Of a stretch of 64,000 nt of DNA, positions 17,939 to 26,009 are shown in pieces; positions within the stretch are counted from its first letter, which is position 1; every line of letters begins with the position of its first letter. The notes under the pieces are model-generated. The model was not told where the DNA came from. It saw only the letters and a program-made list of their open reading frames with translations, and made no database searches. The position numbers and the translations under genes are program-made. The DNA is from CAZIZT01 sp964544085 (GTDB taxonomy: Bacteria > Campylobacterota_A > Desulfurellia > Desulfurellales > Hippeaceae), in contig CAZIZT010000027.1 of the NCBI GenBank assembly GCA_964544085.1, positions 38,153-102,152 on the forward strand, given 5' to 3'.

Positions 17939-18901
17939 ATGAAGGTTAGAAACTTGCGATGGTTAATTCAGTTCATAGCCTTTGCCGTTCTGGTTTACGG
18001 TGGTTTGGTAGCTATAGATCTTGGCAATAAGCTTCCAACCTTCGCATGCAGGTATGTGGATTCAAGAGGCGGTATGTGTTTTTTGTTTCCGTTTCAGATG
18101 CTCCTTGAACACACGCCGTTTCAAGCCTATTTCATGCATCATGGGTACAGGGCGATCCGCCTGCTCGAATACTTTGGCACCTTTTTTGTGCTTGCAATTA
18201 TTCTTAACAAGGCATGGTGCGGCTGGCTGTGTCCATTTGGTTTTCTGCAGGATCTTGCTTCAGAACTGAGAAGTGCACTCAATATTCGTTACTCTTTTAT
18301 GAAATGGTCCACAAGGGACAGGCTGCAGTGGGTCAAGTACGGTTTCCTGTTCCTGTTTGTTTTCATTTTGCCGCTTATGATGGCAAATCATCTCTTTTCA
18401 CCGACAGTTACCAGGGATTTGAGCAATCCTTTCTGTCAGATATGCCCGGCACGGTTGATACTGCCTATAGCAGAGGGCAACTTCAGCCAGATATACCTTG
18501 ATACTTCAAGTGGCGTTAAGTTTGTTCTTACTTCGCTTGCACTATTAATTGCCGGCATTAGTGTGATTGGTGCGTTTTTCTACAAGCGATTTGTATGCCG
18601 GTTCTGCCCTATGAATGCTTTTCTTTCGCTGTTTGATAGGGTAGGTTTTATGCAGCTTAAAAAGGATCCTCAGAAATGCACCAAATGTGGTAACTGCTAT
18701 CGTGTTTGTCCTATGGAGATAAGAGAGATCTATCTTGAAGATAAGAAGAGTAATGTGCTTAATCAGGATTGTATGCTCTGTCTGAGATGTATAGAATCCT
18801 GCCCGGAGGATGGTGCGCTTAAGGCAACCTACCTTGGCAAAGCCATCTTTACGTCGTCGAGCAAGGGATTTTTTGAAAGGCAGAATGCCGATAAAAAGTA
18901 A
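17939..18901 (+). CDS. NapH-like membrane polyferredoxin
   Basis: A 320-residue inner-membrane iron-sulfur protein with about four to five helices. It has NapH/CcoG-like motifs: CGWLCPFGFLQD at residues 94-105, CQICP at 166-170 and CRFCPMNAF at 220-228. Two soluble 4Fe-4S motifs, CTKCGNCYRVCP (247-258) and CMLCLRCIESCP (278-289), lie on the cytoplasmic C-terminus. Such proteins move electrons between quinol and soluble ferredoxin-like partners. It comes directly before the double-cubane-type reductase, 18 bases away, so it may supply the reductase activase with low-potential electrons. That link is inferred from position only. Confidence 0.82.
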   Translation: MKVRNLRWLIQFIAFAVLVYGGLVAIDLGNKLPTFACRYVDSRGGMCFLFPFQMLLEHTPFQAYFMHHGYRAIRLLEYFGTFFVLAIILNKAWCGWLCPFGFLQDLASELRSALNIRYSFMKWSTRDRLQWVKYGFLFLFVFILPLMMANHLFSPTVTRDLSNPFCQICPARLILPIAEGNFSQIYLDTSSGVKFVLTSLALLIAGISVIGAFFYKRFVCRFCPMNAFLSLFDRVGFMQLKKDPQKCTKCGNCYRVCPMEIREIYLEDKKSNVLNQDCMLCLRCIESCPEDGALKATYLGKAIFTSSSKGFFERQNADKK

Positions 18902-18919
18902 CTGAACGGAGGAAAAAAG

Positions 18920-20137
18920 GTGAACACAGAAGCTATCGATCTGTTAAACGAGCTGAGGAATAAAAGGAAAACTCCAGAAAACATGGGCTATTTTTACGAT
19001 GTGCTTGAAAGTGTTTATAATACGGAGAAGGAACCGGTATTTAAGAAGTTCAACAAAAGGCTTATCGGGACGTACTGCGTTCTTGTGCCTGAAGAGCTTA
19101 TATATGCCGTTGATGCCATACCTGTGAGGCTTTGCGGTGGCTCTTACGAAACATCACTTCTGGCTGAAGAGCACTTCCCGGCAGGGTCGTGCTCGTTGAC
19201 GAAGTCATCGTTTGGTGCTTTCAAATCCGATGAGTTTCCCTGGATCAAGGATGTTGAGGCGCTTGTTGCACCTGCTACATGCGACTGGAAGAAGAAATTC
19301 GGCGATCTGGATATAGATAAGCCTATTCATATGATGAATGTTCCGTTCTCCAAAAAACGCGATTCGGCTGGGAGGGCATGGCTCGAGGAGACTTACGAGT
19401 TAAAGGATTTTTTAGAGAAAATAACGCGTAAAAGGATTACGAAAAATAGCCTGATGGCTGCTATAGAGAAGCTCCAGAAGGCTCACATGGAATTTCGAAG
19501 GCTTTATGAGTTGAGAAAGAAGAGACCGTCGGTTATCGGTGGTGTTGATTCATTGATCGCTCTCAATGCCTTTTTCTTTGCTGAGGCTTCTGAATGGGCT
19601 CAAGCAATGTCAGCTTTGGTGGATGAGCTTCAAAAAAGGGCTCAGTCAGGTGAGAGTGTATGTAGAAAAAACACACCCCGTCTGCTTGTGACGGGTTCTC
19701 CTGTGATTTTCCCCAATATGAAAATTTTGACATTGATCGAGGAGTCCGGTGGTATAGTTGCAATAGACGATCTGTGTTCTTCTGTCAGGTATATATACGA
19801 TGAAGTGGCTGTTGATGAGCGCAACATGTTCGACATGATGAGAGCTATTGCTGATAGGTACCTCTTTCCCTGCATGTGTCCAATATTCACGCCGAGCGAC
19901 GATAGGATTACAAGAATTCTTGATCTGATTGAGGAGTTTAACATCGACGGGGTTATTTACCACGTTCTTGTGGGTTGCCACCTGTTTGATTTTGAGTTTC
20001 CACGTATGATGAAGGAGCTTTCAAAGATTGATGTGCCTGTTTTGAGAATAGAAACAGACTACAGCCCTGAGGACGTGGAACAGATGAGAACCAGGATCGA
20101 GGCGTTTATTGAGACCGTCAGGGAAAAGAGGAGGTAG
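18920..20137 (+). CDS. Double-cubane-cluster-type reductase (HgdB/BcrB family, YjiM-like)
   Basis: A 405-residue protein of the 2-hydroxyacyl-CoA dehydratase D-component family, starting at a GTG after ACGGAGGA. It is encoded as a single subunit with its own activase and no HgdA/BcrC-like partner. That matches the YjiM / double-cubane cluster protein branch, in which a homodimeric enzyme with Fe8S9 clusters carries out ATP-dependent reductions of small molecules. Nine Cys are present (53, 72, 91, 121, 248, 286, 318, 320, 353), enough to ligate such a cluster. A typical PVLRIETDYS motif lies near the end. The physiological substrate is unknown. Alternative: a dehydratase or benzoyl-CoA-type enzyme, less likely without partners. 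Confidence 0.75.
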   Translation: MNTEAIDLLNELRNKRKTPENMGYFYDVLESVYNTEKEPVFKKFNKRLIGTYCVLVPEELIYAVDAIPVRLCGGSYETSLLAEEHFPAGSCSLTKSSFGAFKSDEFPWIKDVEALVAPATCDWKKKFGDLDIDKPIHMMNVPFSKKRDSAGRAWLEETYELKDFLEKITRKRITKNSLMAAIEKLQKAHMEFRRLYELRKKRPSVIGGVDSLIALNAFFFAEASEWAQAMSALVDELQKRAQSGESVCRKNTPRLLVTGSPVIFPNMKILTLIEESGGIVAIDDLCSSVRYIYDEVAVDERNMFDMMRAIADRYLFPCMCPIFTPSDDRITRILDLIEEFNIDGVIYHVLVGCHLFDFEFPRMMKELSKIDVPVLRIETDYSPEDVEQMRTRIEAFIETVREKRR

Positions 20138-20138
20138 T

Positions 20139-20936
20139 ATGGGATACTTCGTTGGTGTAGACATCGGCACCACATCTACTAAGATTGCAATCATCGACGA
20201 TTCTTGCAAGCTTTTAAACCATCTTGTTGTTTTATCGGGAGCTGATTTCAAACGGTCTGCGGATGAGGCATTCGAGACACTCCTTGAGAAGACAAACGTT
20301 AAAGAAAGCGAGGTTGAATACATTGTCTCAACGGGCTATGGACGCAAGCTCGTTGATTTTGCGGATGAGTCTATAAGCGAGATATCAGCCAACGCCAAGG
20401 GCGCAAGTACCATAGGCAGACTAAATGGTGTTTCCATCAGGACGATAATAGACATTGGAGGTCAGGATAGCAAGGTTATCTCGCTTGACGAAAACGGTAA
20501 GGTAAACAACTTTACAATGAACGATAAATGTGCAGCAGGTACAGGTAGATTTCTTGAGTCGATGGCACGTGTTCTTGAGGTTAACATAAGCAACTTTGGA
20601 GAGTTATTGCTCCAATCCAACCAGCCCGTGAAGATTAACAGCACCTGCACCGTTTTTGCAGAAACGGAGGTTATCTCCCATCTTGCAAGGGGTCAGAGGA
20701 AGGAGGACATAGTTGCAGGGATTCACCGCTCCATAGTTCAAAGGATAATGGCACTGGGCAAACGTGTAGGCATCAGGGAGGTTGTACTTCTGAGTGGTGG
20801 ACCTGCAAAGAATGAGGGCCTTGTTAAGACCATGAAAGAGATGCTGGGTATGGAGGTGTTTGTTCCTGAGCATCCGCAGGTGGTGACAGCATTTGGCGCT
20901 GCGATAATTGCAAAGGAAAGAAGTGGAGATGAGTAG
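20139..20936 (+). CDS. ATP-dependent activase/reductase of the double-cubane-type enzyme (HgdC family)
   Basis: A 265-residue ASKHA-fold ATPase. VGVDIGTTSTKIAI (residues 5-18) is the phosphate-1 motif and IDIGGQDSK (about 104-112) is phosphate-2. C131 in NDKCAAGTGRF and C170 in INSTCTVFAETEV are the two cysteines that bridge one 4Fe-4S cluster across the dimer. The start is the ATG one base after the reductase stop, within GAGGAGGTAGT. In the family it hydrolyses ATP to push an electron into the partner enzyme at very low potential. Gene pairing makes the neighbour at 18920 the obvious partner. Confidence 0.88.
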   Translation: MGYFVGVDIGTTSTKIAIIDDSCKLLNHLVVLSGADFKRSADEAFETLLEKTNVKESEVEYIVSTGYGRKLVDFADESISEISANAKGASTIGRLNGVSIRTIIDIGGQDSKVISLDENGKVNNFTMNDKCAAGTGRFLESMARVLEVNISNFGELLLQSNQPVKINSTCTVFAETEVISHLARGQRKEDIVAGIHRSIVQRIMALGKRVGIREVVLLSGGPAKNEGLVKTMKEMLGMEVFVPEHPQVVTAFGAAIIAKERSGDE

Positions 20937-21579
20937 TCTTTACGATGCGTTTGGCTTCTTTACGGTAGGTCTGTTTAGTGGCATTGTTTTCTGTGGATTT
21001 GGTTGCCCTGCCTTTATAGGTGTTTACGTTTCAGCGCTGAGCGAAGATGTGAAGCAAAGCTTGATCATTACTGCTCTGTTCAATCTCGGTCGGGTAGCTG
21101 TTTATCTACTGCTTGCCTTTCTCTCTGTTTATTTGGGCAGGGCTGTGGTGGAGAGTTTAGGTATTGCGCCGCATATTGTGTTGATATCGATGATGGTGGC
21201 AATTGGGCTTGTGTTGAGCTTCTCAAAACCAAAGAGCAACTGTTCAACCGGTTCTTTCTCTTCAGCCTACAGAAGGCTGCTCTCACGCTCCAAATTTTCG
21301 GCTTTATTGATAGGGGCTGTTACTGGGTTAATACCCTGTTTACCATTTTCGGCGGTTGTGGCATATGCTGTGAATAGCTCATCGCTTGCCAATGCTATGG
21401 TTGCTGCAGCCTCTTTCGGGCTTGGTAGCTCCATAGCCTATCTGTTGGTTGTGGGGGCGCTTCTGGGACTGTTTGCAAAGAGTGTGAGTCTTCGCATTGC
21501 CAACAAGGCGATCTTTAACAGGATTTGCGGTGTAATAATTCTACTGATAGCTTTTAAAGATATCCTTGTCCTGCTTTAA
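20929..21579 (+). CDS. DsbD_2/SafE-like multi-spanning membrane protein
   Basis: A 216-residue inner-membrane protein with about six helices. CGFGCPAFIGVYVSAL near the N-terminus and LIPCLPFSAVVAYAV in the middle match the paired Cys/Pro segments of the DsbD_2 (SafE/TauE-like, CcdA-related) family. Members move reducing equivalents across the membrane or help in metal handling. The start is the ATG at 20929, which overlaps the activase gene by 8 bases, so the two are probably translationally coupled. Its tight place after the activase suggests that it belongs to the same pathway. Confidence 0.65.
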   Translation: MSSLYDAFGFFTVGLFSGIVFCGFGCPAFIGVYVSALSEDVKQSLIITALFNLGRVAVYLLLAFLSVYLGRAVVESLGIAPHIVLISMMVAIGLVLSFSKPKSNCSTGSFSSAYRRLLSRSKFSALLIGAVTGLIPCLPFSAVVAYAVNSSSLANAMVAAASFGLGSSIAYLLVVGALLGLFAKSVSLRIANKAIFNRICGVIILLIAFKDILVLL

Positions 21580-21589
21580 GGAGGCGAAC

Positions 21590-22846
21590 GTGAGCAGGCT
21601 AATCTGTGTTGTTTTAATGGTCGTTATCTCATCGGTTGTTTCTGTAAATGTGTTTGCCACAACCAGAGTTGTGAAAAGGAAATATATCACGGCTTATTAC
21701 AACAGCAAAGGAGAACTCACACGGGTGGATATCGATTCAAACCATAACGGCAGAATGGACACGGTTAAGTACATCAGCAAAGGTAGGGTGTATAAGGTTA
21801 AAAGGGACGCCAACGGAGATGGTCGCTTTGATACCTACATCTTTTTCGAAGACGGCAAGGTTTCAATGATAAAGAAAGACACAAACGGTGACGGTAAACT
21901 GGATACGTATATCTATTTCAGGAAAGGCCATCTCTACAAAACGGAAAAGGATACCAATCATGATGGCAGAATTGATTACGTTCTTGTTCATAAGGGTCAC
22001 GGTTTAGCACTGGAAAAGATAGATACCAACCACGATGGGAAGTTTGACACCGTGAACTTCTATAGACACAGAAGGCTCTATAAATGTGTGCAAAACGGTA
22101 AGGTTGTCCTCTACGGCAAAAACGGCTTACCATTAAAAATAAAAGATGGCAAAGCACATTACGTCTATAAAAATGGGAGACTTAGTAAGGTGGAATTTAA
22201 ATATAGAGTGATTGCCTATAAAGATGGAAAGAAGAGTTTTGAAAAGATAGATACCAACCACGACGGGAAGTTCGATCTGTTTGTCTATTACCGCAATGGT
22301 ACAGTGTATAAGGTTGAGAAGGATACAAATTACGATGGACGTATAGATGCTGTTGAAACCATAGCCGGAAATACGAGAAAGCTAAGGGTAGATAAGAATC
22401 ACAATGGCTTTTTCAATATAACACTGACGTTTAAGAACGGAAAGCTTATACAAAAGGAGTTTTTCAAGAAGGGTTGTAGTCTGCCTTATCGAATTGAAAG
22501 CAAGACCAAGATAATGGTGGATAGTAACTGTGACGGCAAATATGAAAAGATTGAAAAGATAAGACCTGATCGCATAGATATTCTCGTTGATGCCAATCAT
22601 GACGGGAAGTTTGACTGTGAGTATGTGTATTCGCCAAAGCACAAACTTGTTGAGGTGTTGAAAGACACCAACCATGATGGAAAATTCGACACATTCATAA
22701 CATACAACGGCAAAGAGTGCTACACTATCAGCCGGGATAGTGACTTCAACGGCATGGTGGATCTTTGGAAGAAATACAAGGATGGAAAGCTCGTCTCTGT
22801 GGAGAGGGATCTAAATGGAGACGGCAAGCCCGACATTACATACTAA
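21590..22846 (+). CDS. Exported protein with thirteen D-x-N-x-D-G-x-x-D repeats
   Basis: A 418-residue protein starting at a GTG after AAGGAGG. A signal peptide ends near VNVFATT. The rest is a chain of units with the loop D-x-(N/D)-x-(D/N)-G-x-x-(D/E/N), seen thirteen times (such as DSNHNGRMD, DANGDGRFD, DTNGDGKLD, DTNHDGKFD and DLNGDGKPD). Most are spaced about 20-22 residues apart with a beta-hairpin-like Y-x-x-x-G-x-x-x-K between them. These loops resemble EF-hand/dockerin/thrombospondin-type calcium sites, so the protein probably binds many divalent ions in the periplasm or on the cell surface. No lipobox or anchor is visible. It stands between the reductase genes and exbB. Confidence 0.7.
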   Translation: MSRLICVVLMVVISSVVSVNVFATTRVVKRKYITAYYNSKGELTRVDIDSNHNGRMDTVKYISKGRVYKVKRDANGDGRFDTYIFFEDGKVSMIKKDTNGDGKLDTYIYFRKGHLYKTEKDTNHDGRIDYVLVHKGHGLALEKIDTNHDGKFDTVNFYRHRRLYKCVQNGKVVLYGKNGLPLKIKDGKAHYVYKNGRLSKVEFKYRVIAYKDGKKSFEKIDTNHDGKFDLFVYYRNGTVYKVEKDTNYDGRIDAVETIAGNTRKLRVDKNHNGFFNITLTFKNGKLIQKEFFKKGCSLPYRIESKTKIMVDSNCDGKYEKIEKIRPDRIDILVDANHDGKFDCEYVYSPKHKLVEVLKDTNHDGKFDTFITYNGKECYTISRDSDFNGMVDLWKKYKDGKLVSVERDLNGDGKPDITY

Positions 22847-22868
22847 GCTTGTGAAGAGGTGTTCTTAA

Positions 22869-23510
22869 ATGTGGGATCTTATACAGAAATCTGGCGTCTT
22901 TGGTTACCTTATTATTGTCTGCTCGGTTTTTTCTGTTGCAATCATACTGGAGCGTTACTTTGCATTTAGAAGGATAAAACTGAAGGATCCGGATTTTATC
23001 ATTCGTATAGTTGAAGCGCTCAACAAAGGTGAAATAGAAAAACTGCTCCCGGAATTGGAGAGGTCAAAGTCTCCTGTTGTGAGGATAGTTTATGAAATTA
23101 TAACAAGGCATGTAAGCTCGGGCAATGGCAGGGAATCAAAAGAAGCAGTGGAGAGGACAATACACTTCATTGCTGAAAGAGAAGTGAGAGAGATGGAGAA
23201 ATACCTACCGTCTCTTGCATCCATTGCGCAGGTTTCTCCCTTGCTTGGTCTGCTTGGTACGGTGGTTGGAATGATCAAGGCTTTCATGGTTATCCAGTCC
23301 TATGGCGGTAGGGTCAATGCGCAGGTACTCGCAGGGGGTATCTGGGAAGCTATGCTCACAACAGCAATGGGCCTGATAGTTGCTATTCCCTCTATGCTTG
23401 CCTACAACTACTTCAATGCACGAATAAACAAAACAATAGGTTTAATGGATGAGATAAGCAACGAACTTATCCATGCGCTGGAGAAGGCAAACTACTTCAA
23501 GGAGAGCTGA
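22869..23510 (+). CDS. exbB: ExbB/TolQ-family proton channel subunit
   Basis: A 213-residue inner-membrane protein with three helices in the ExbB pattern: a first helix at residues 8-30, a long cytoplasmic domain, and the paired helices with SLASIAQVSPLLGLLGTVVGMIKAF and GGIWEAMLTTAMGLIVAIPSMLAYNYF. With ExbD and TonB it turns the proton gradient into force on outer-membrane receptors. It lies 22 bases after the repeat protein gene and 2 bases before exbD. The two receptors at the head of the run are the likely clients. Confidence 0.93.
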   Translation: MWDLIQKSGVFGYLIIVCSVFSVAIILERYFAFRRIKLKDPDFIIRIVEALNKGEIEKLLPELERSKSPVVRIVYEIITRHVSSGNGRESKEAVERTIHFIAEREVREMEKYLPSLASIAQVSPLLGLLGTVVGMIKAFMVIQSYGGRVNAQVLAGGIWEAMLTTAMGLIVAIPSMLAYNYFNARINKTIGLMDEISNELIHALEKANYFKES

Positions 23511-23512
23511 TC

Positions 23513-23923
23513 ATGATTAACATAAAAAGAAGGGCAACCTCCAGCGAAGGCGCCAATATCAATCTCACGCCATTGATAGATATTGTTTTTCTGCTGCTTA
23601 TATTCTTTATGTTGACGGCAAATTTTGTCGTCAATGAGGGAATAAAAATAAAGTTACCCGAGACCAAAGCTCGTTCAGAGTTAGCGAAGAAGCCTATTGT
23701 TGTGTATTTGACAAAGGACAACAGAATATACTTCAAGGGAAGGTTCGTCACGTTGGACCAATTGAAGACTCTTTTACCCCAACAGATAGCTGAGAATGTG
23801 ACAAAAACGGTTGTTCTTAAGTCTGATAAGAACGCTAAGGTTGATATAGCTGTGAAGATCCTCGATGTAGCCAAACTATCAGGCGCAAAGAAGTTTATAA
23901 TCGCCACCCGGAAAGAGGAATGA
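23513..23923 (+). CDS. exbD: ExbD/TolR-family protein
   Basis: A 136-residue protein with a short cytoplasmic start and one helix carrying the proton-translocating Asp (NLTPLIDIVFLLLIFFMLTANFV, in residues 18-40). A periplasmic domain follows. It is the partner of ExbB in energising TonB. Its stop overlaps the tonB start by 4 bases (ATGA). Confidence 0.93.
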   Translation: MINIKRRATSSEGANINLTPLIDIVFLLLIFFMLTANFVVNEGIKIKLPETKARSELAKKPIVVYLTKDNRIYFKGRFVTLDQLKTLLPQQIAENVTKTVVLKSDKNAKVDIAVKILDVAKLSGAKKFIIATRKEE

Positions 23924-24642
23924 GTACATCAGAAAAGAGATTCCTGCTCATTCTTTTCTTTTCAATTGTTTTACATGCGGGCATACTGGTGGTTTTCAGT
24001 TTATCGTTTCAGAAGCCCGACGAGAATGAGAACAGGGTAGAGATCAATCTGAATAACTACCAGTTGCCCCGTGATACACCCATAGAACAGCCTGTGGAAC
24101 CGGAGAAGATGACGCGATTAAATTTTAACCAGATAGAGATACCTAAAGACAATGTTCAACCTGAAAAGATAAAACGTGTAAAGAGGATCCTGAAGGAGCG
24201 TGTGACCGATTACAGCGAATTGGCGAAATTGCCTGAAAATATCCCACAAAACTATCCCTTGCCGCAGCCGGTGGTGACACATAAGCCAGCAAAAAAGCCT
24301 CTACGACACCCTGCACCAGCAGTTGCTGGAAATCCGCATTTGCTTTCTATATACTTGCGAAGGGTTAGAGGTATCATCGAGTCTCACAAGATGTACCCTC
24401 TCTCTGCGAAAGAGAATGGGGTGGAAGGTAAGGTGCTTTTGGAGTTCACTCTGCTTAGGAACGGAAATATTGCATCGTTGAGAATACTTCGCTCATCTGG
24501 TTCGGATGCACTCGATAGGGCAGCTAAACGAGCTATACTTGATTCTGTTCCCTTTCCACCGTTTCCTGCCGGGGTAAAGCGCAAAAGGTTGCATGTGAAG
24601 CTTTACATAGTATTTAAACTCGAAGAAGAAGACGAATGGTGA
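23920..24642 (+). CDS. tonB: TonB energy-transducing protein
   Basis: A 240-residue protein. Its N-terminal helix has the S-x-x-x-H pattern of TonB (FFSIVLHAGILVVFSL). A Pro/Lys-rich linker follows, then a C-terminal TonB domain of about 85 residues (HKMYPLSAKENGVEGKVLLEF; GSDALDRAAKRAI; PFPPFP). It contacts the TonB boxes of receptors such as those at 13050 and 15045. The 3' end overlaps the TolC-like gene by 7 bases, so energiser and efflux genes are coupled in translation. Confidence 0.92.
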   Translation: MSTSEKRFLLILFFSIVLHAGILVVFSLSFQKPDENENRVEINLNNYQLPRDTPIEQPVEPEKMTRLNFNQIEIPKDNVQPEKIKRVKRILKERVTDYSELAKLPENIPQNYPLPQPVVTHKPAKKPLRHPAPAVAGNPHLLSIYLRRVRGIIESHKMYPLSAKENGVEGKVLLEFTLLRNGNIASLRILRSSGSDALDRAAKRAILDSVPFPPFPAGVKRKRLHVKLYIVFKLEEEDEW

Positions 24643-26009
24643 AAAGGGTTTTCTCTTTCGTATTACTTGTGGTTATCCTAACTGCATGTGTTTCTACACA
24701 CCAGAAGAATTTGAAAGTTCATCTGCAGAGCCGGTATGTTAATAAGACTGAGCCGGCTGGTGAGTTTGGGAGTAGCTGGTGGCGCTCGTTCAAAAGCGAT
24801 GAACTCAATAGCCTCATACAAAGGGCTCTTGCATCCAACTACGACTTAGCCATCGCTCTAACGAAACTCAAAGAGGCTGTTCTTGGCTACAGGATGAGCA
24901 AGAAGCGGTTACTACCTGAAGTGAACACTACTTTCAGCTACTCTCGTACCAGAAGGAATCAAAGCGGCTTTAAGAGTACATCCAGGAGTGCATCCCTCGG
25001 GTTTGCCGCAAACTATGAGGTTGATCTCTGGAGCAAGATTAGAAACGGTATCGACGTCTATAGACTTGAGAAGGAAAAGGCTTGTTACTATTACGATACA
25101 GCCATGATATCGCTTTTATCGACATTGACAGACAACTGGTTGGTGTGTGTCTCGGTAAACGAGAAGCTTCCAATACTGAAAAAGCGCATGAAAATATTGA
25201 GCAAGAAGGTAAAACTTTTGGGCTATGGTTACAAGGAGGGGACATACACCTTGAGCGAATATCTGTTGGCAAGGGATAATCTGGAAAGACTCAAAACCCA
25301 GCTTGCGCAGTTGAAGGCAGATTACAGAACCGCACTCGGGCACATAAAGACAATACTCGGCTTAAAACAGAACGATGATTTGACTGTTAGAACCAGCAAA
25401 TTGCCGAATATACTGGCTCCACTGGACATAGGTAAACCGTATATGCTGCTTGAGCGCAGACCCGATATACGCAAAGCTTACGCAAACCTTAAGGAAGCTT
25501 ATCTGAACGTGAAGATAGCAAAAGCAGAAAGACTGCCGCAATTTTCACTTTCTGCTCAGCTTAGCTACTCAACCATAAAGGACAGCATAGTGGATCTTAT
25601 TAACAATTGGTTTTACTCATTGGCAGCCCGCATTGCGTATGTTTTGGTAGATTTCAATAGAGCTAAGTTGAATGAGAAAATAAAGCAGGTTGCTACTAAT
25701 GGTGCGATGCTTGAGTATAAGAAAACGGTTTTGAAAGCCGTCGAAGAGGTTGAGGATGCTTACATTCGTCTTCGGGTGGCAAGAAAGAATGTGAATTCAC
25801 TAAAAAAGACAATTGCAAACGCAAAGATAAGACTCGGTTTAGCGAGGCAGCGATATCTATCAGGGCAATCGGATGTGATAGCGTATCTGTCTGCTCTGGA
25901 TTCGCTACTGGCCTATCGGATGCAACTTGTGGACTTGCAGCAGGTCTATCTGACAGACCTGGTTAACCTCTACCAAGCCGCAGGGGGGATATATTGCAAT
26001 GAAGAATAA
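24636..26009 (+). CDS. TolC/NodT-type outer-membrane efflux lipoprotein
   Basis: A 457-residue outer-membrane channel. The N-terminus is a lipoprotein signal (LVVILTACVS, lipobox Cys at about residue 18). Two OEP repeats follow; the first contains WWRSFKSDELNSLIQRALASNYDL and the second LLERRPDIRKAYANLKEAYLNVKIAKAERLP (the P/R-D-I-R motif of NodT/OprM proteins). It forms the exit duct of the tripartite pump with the next two genes. It overlaps the membrane-fusion gene by 11 bases. Confidence 0.9.
   Translation: MVKRVFSFVLLVVILTACVSTHQKNLKVHLQSRYVNKTEPAGEFGSSWWRSFKSDELNSLIQRALASNYDLAIALTKLKEAVLGYRMSKKRLLPEVNTTFSYSRTRRNQSGFKSTSRSASLGFAANYEVDLWSKIRNGIDVYRLEKEKACYYYDTAMISLLSTLTDNWLVCVSVNEKLPILKKRMKILSKKVKLLGYGYKEGTYTLSEYLLARDNLERLKTQLAQLKADYRTALGHIKTILGLKQNDDLTVRTSKLPNILAPLDIGKPYMLLERRPDIRKAYANLKEAYLNVKIAKAERLPQFSLSAQLSYSTIKDSIVDLINNWFYSLAARIAYVLVDFNRAKLNEKIKQVATNGAMLEYKKTVLKAVEEVEDAYIRLRVARKNVNSLKKTIANAKIRLGLARQRYLSGQSDVIAYLSALDSLLAYRMQLVDLQQVYLTDLVNLYQAAGGIYCNEE

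Noticed and set aside
18920..20936. 2-Hydroxyglutaryl-CoA dehydratase or benzoyl-CoA reductase
   Set aside because: These need a second homologous subunit and CoA-metabolism neighbours; only one D-component gene and an activase are here.
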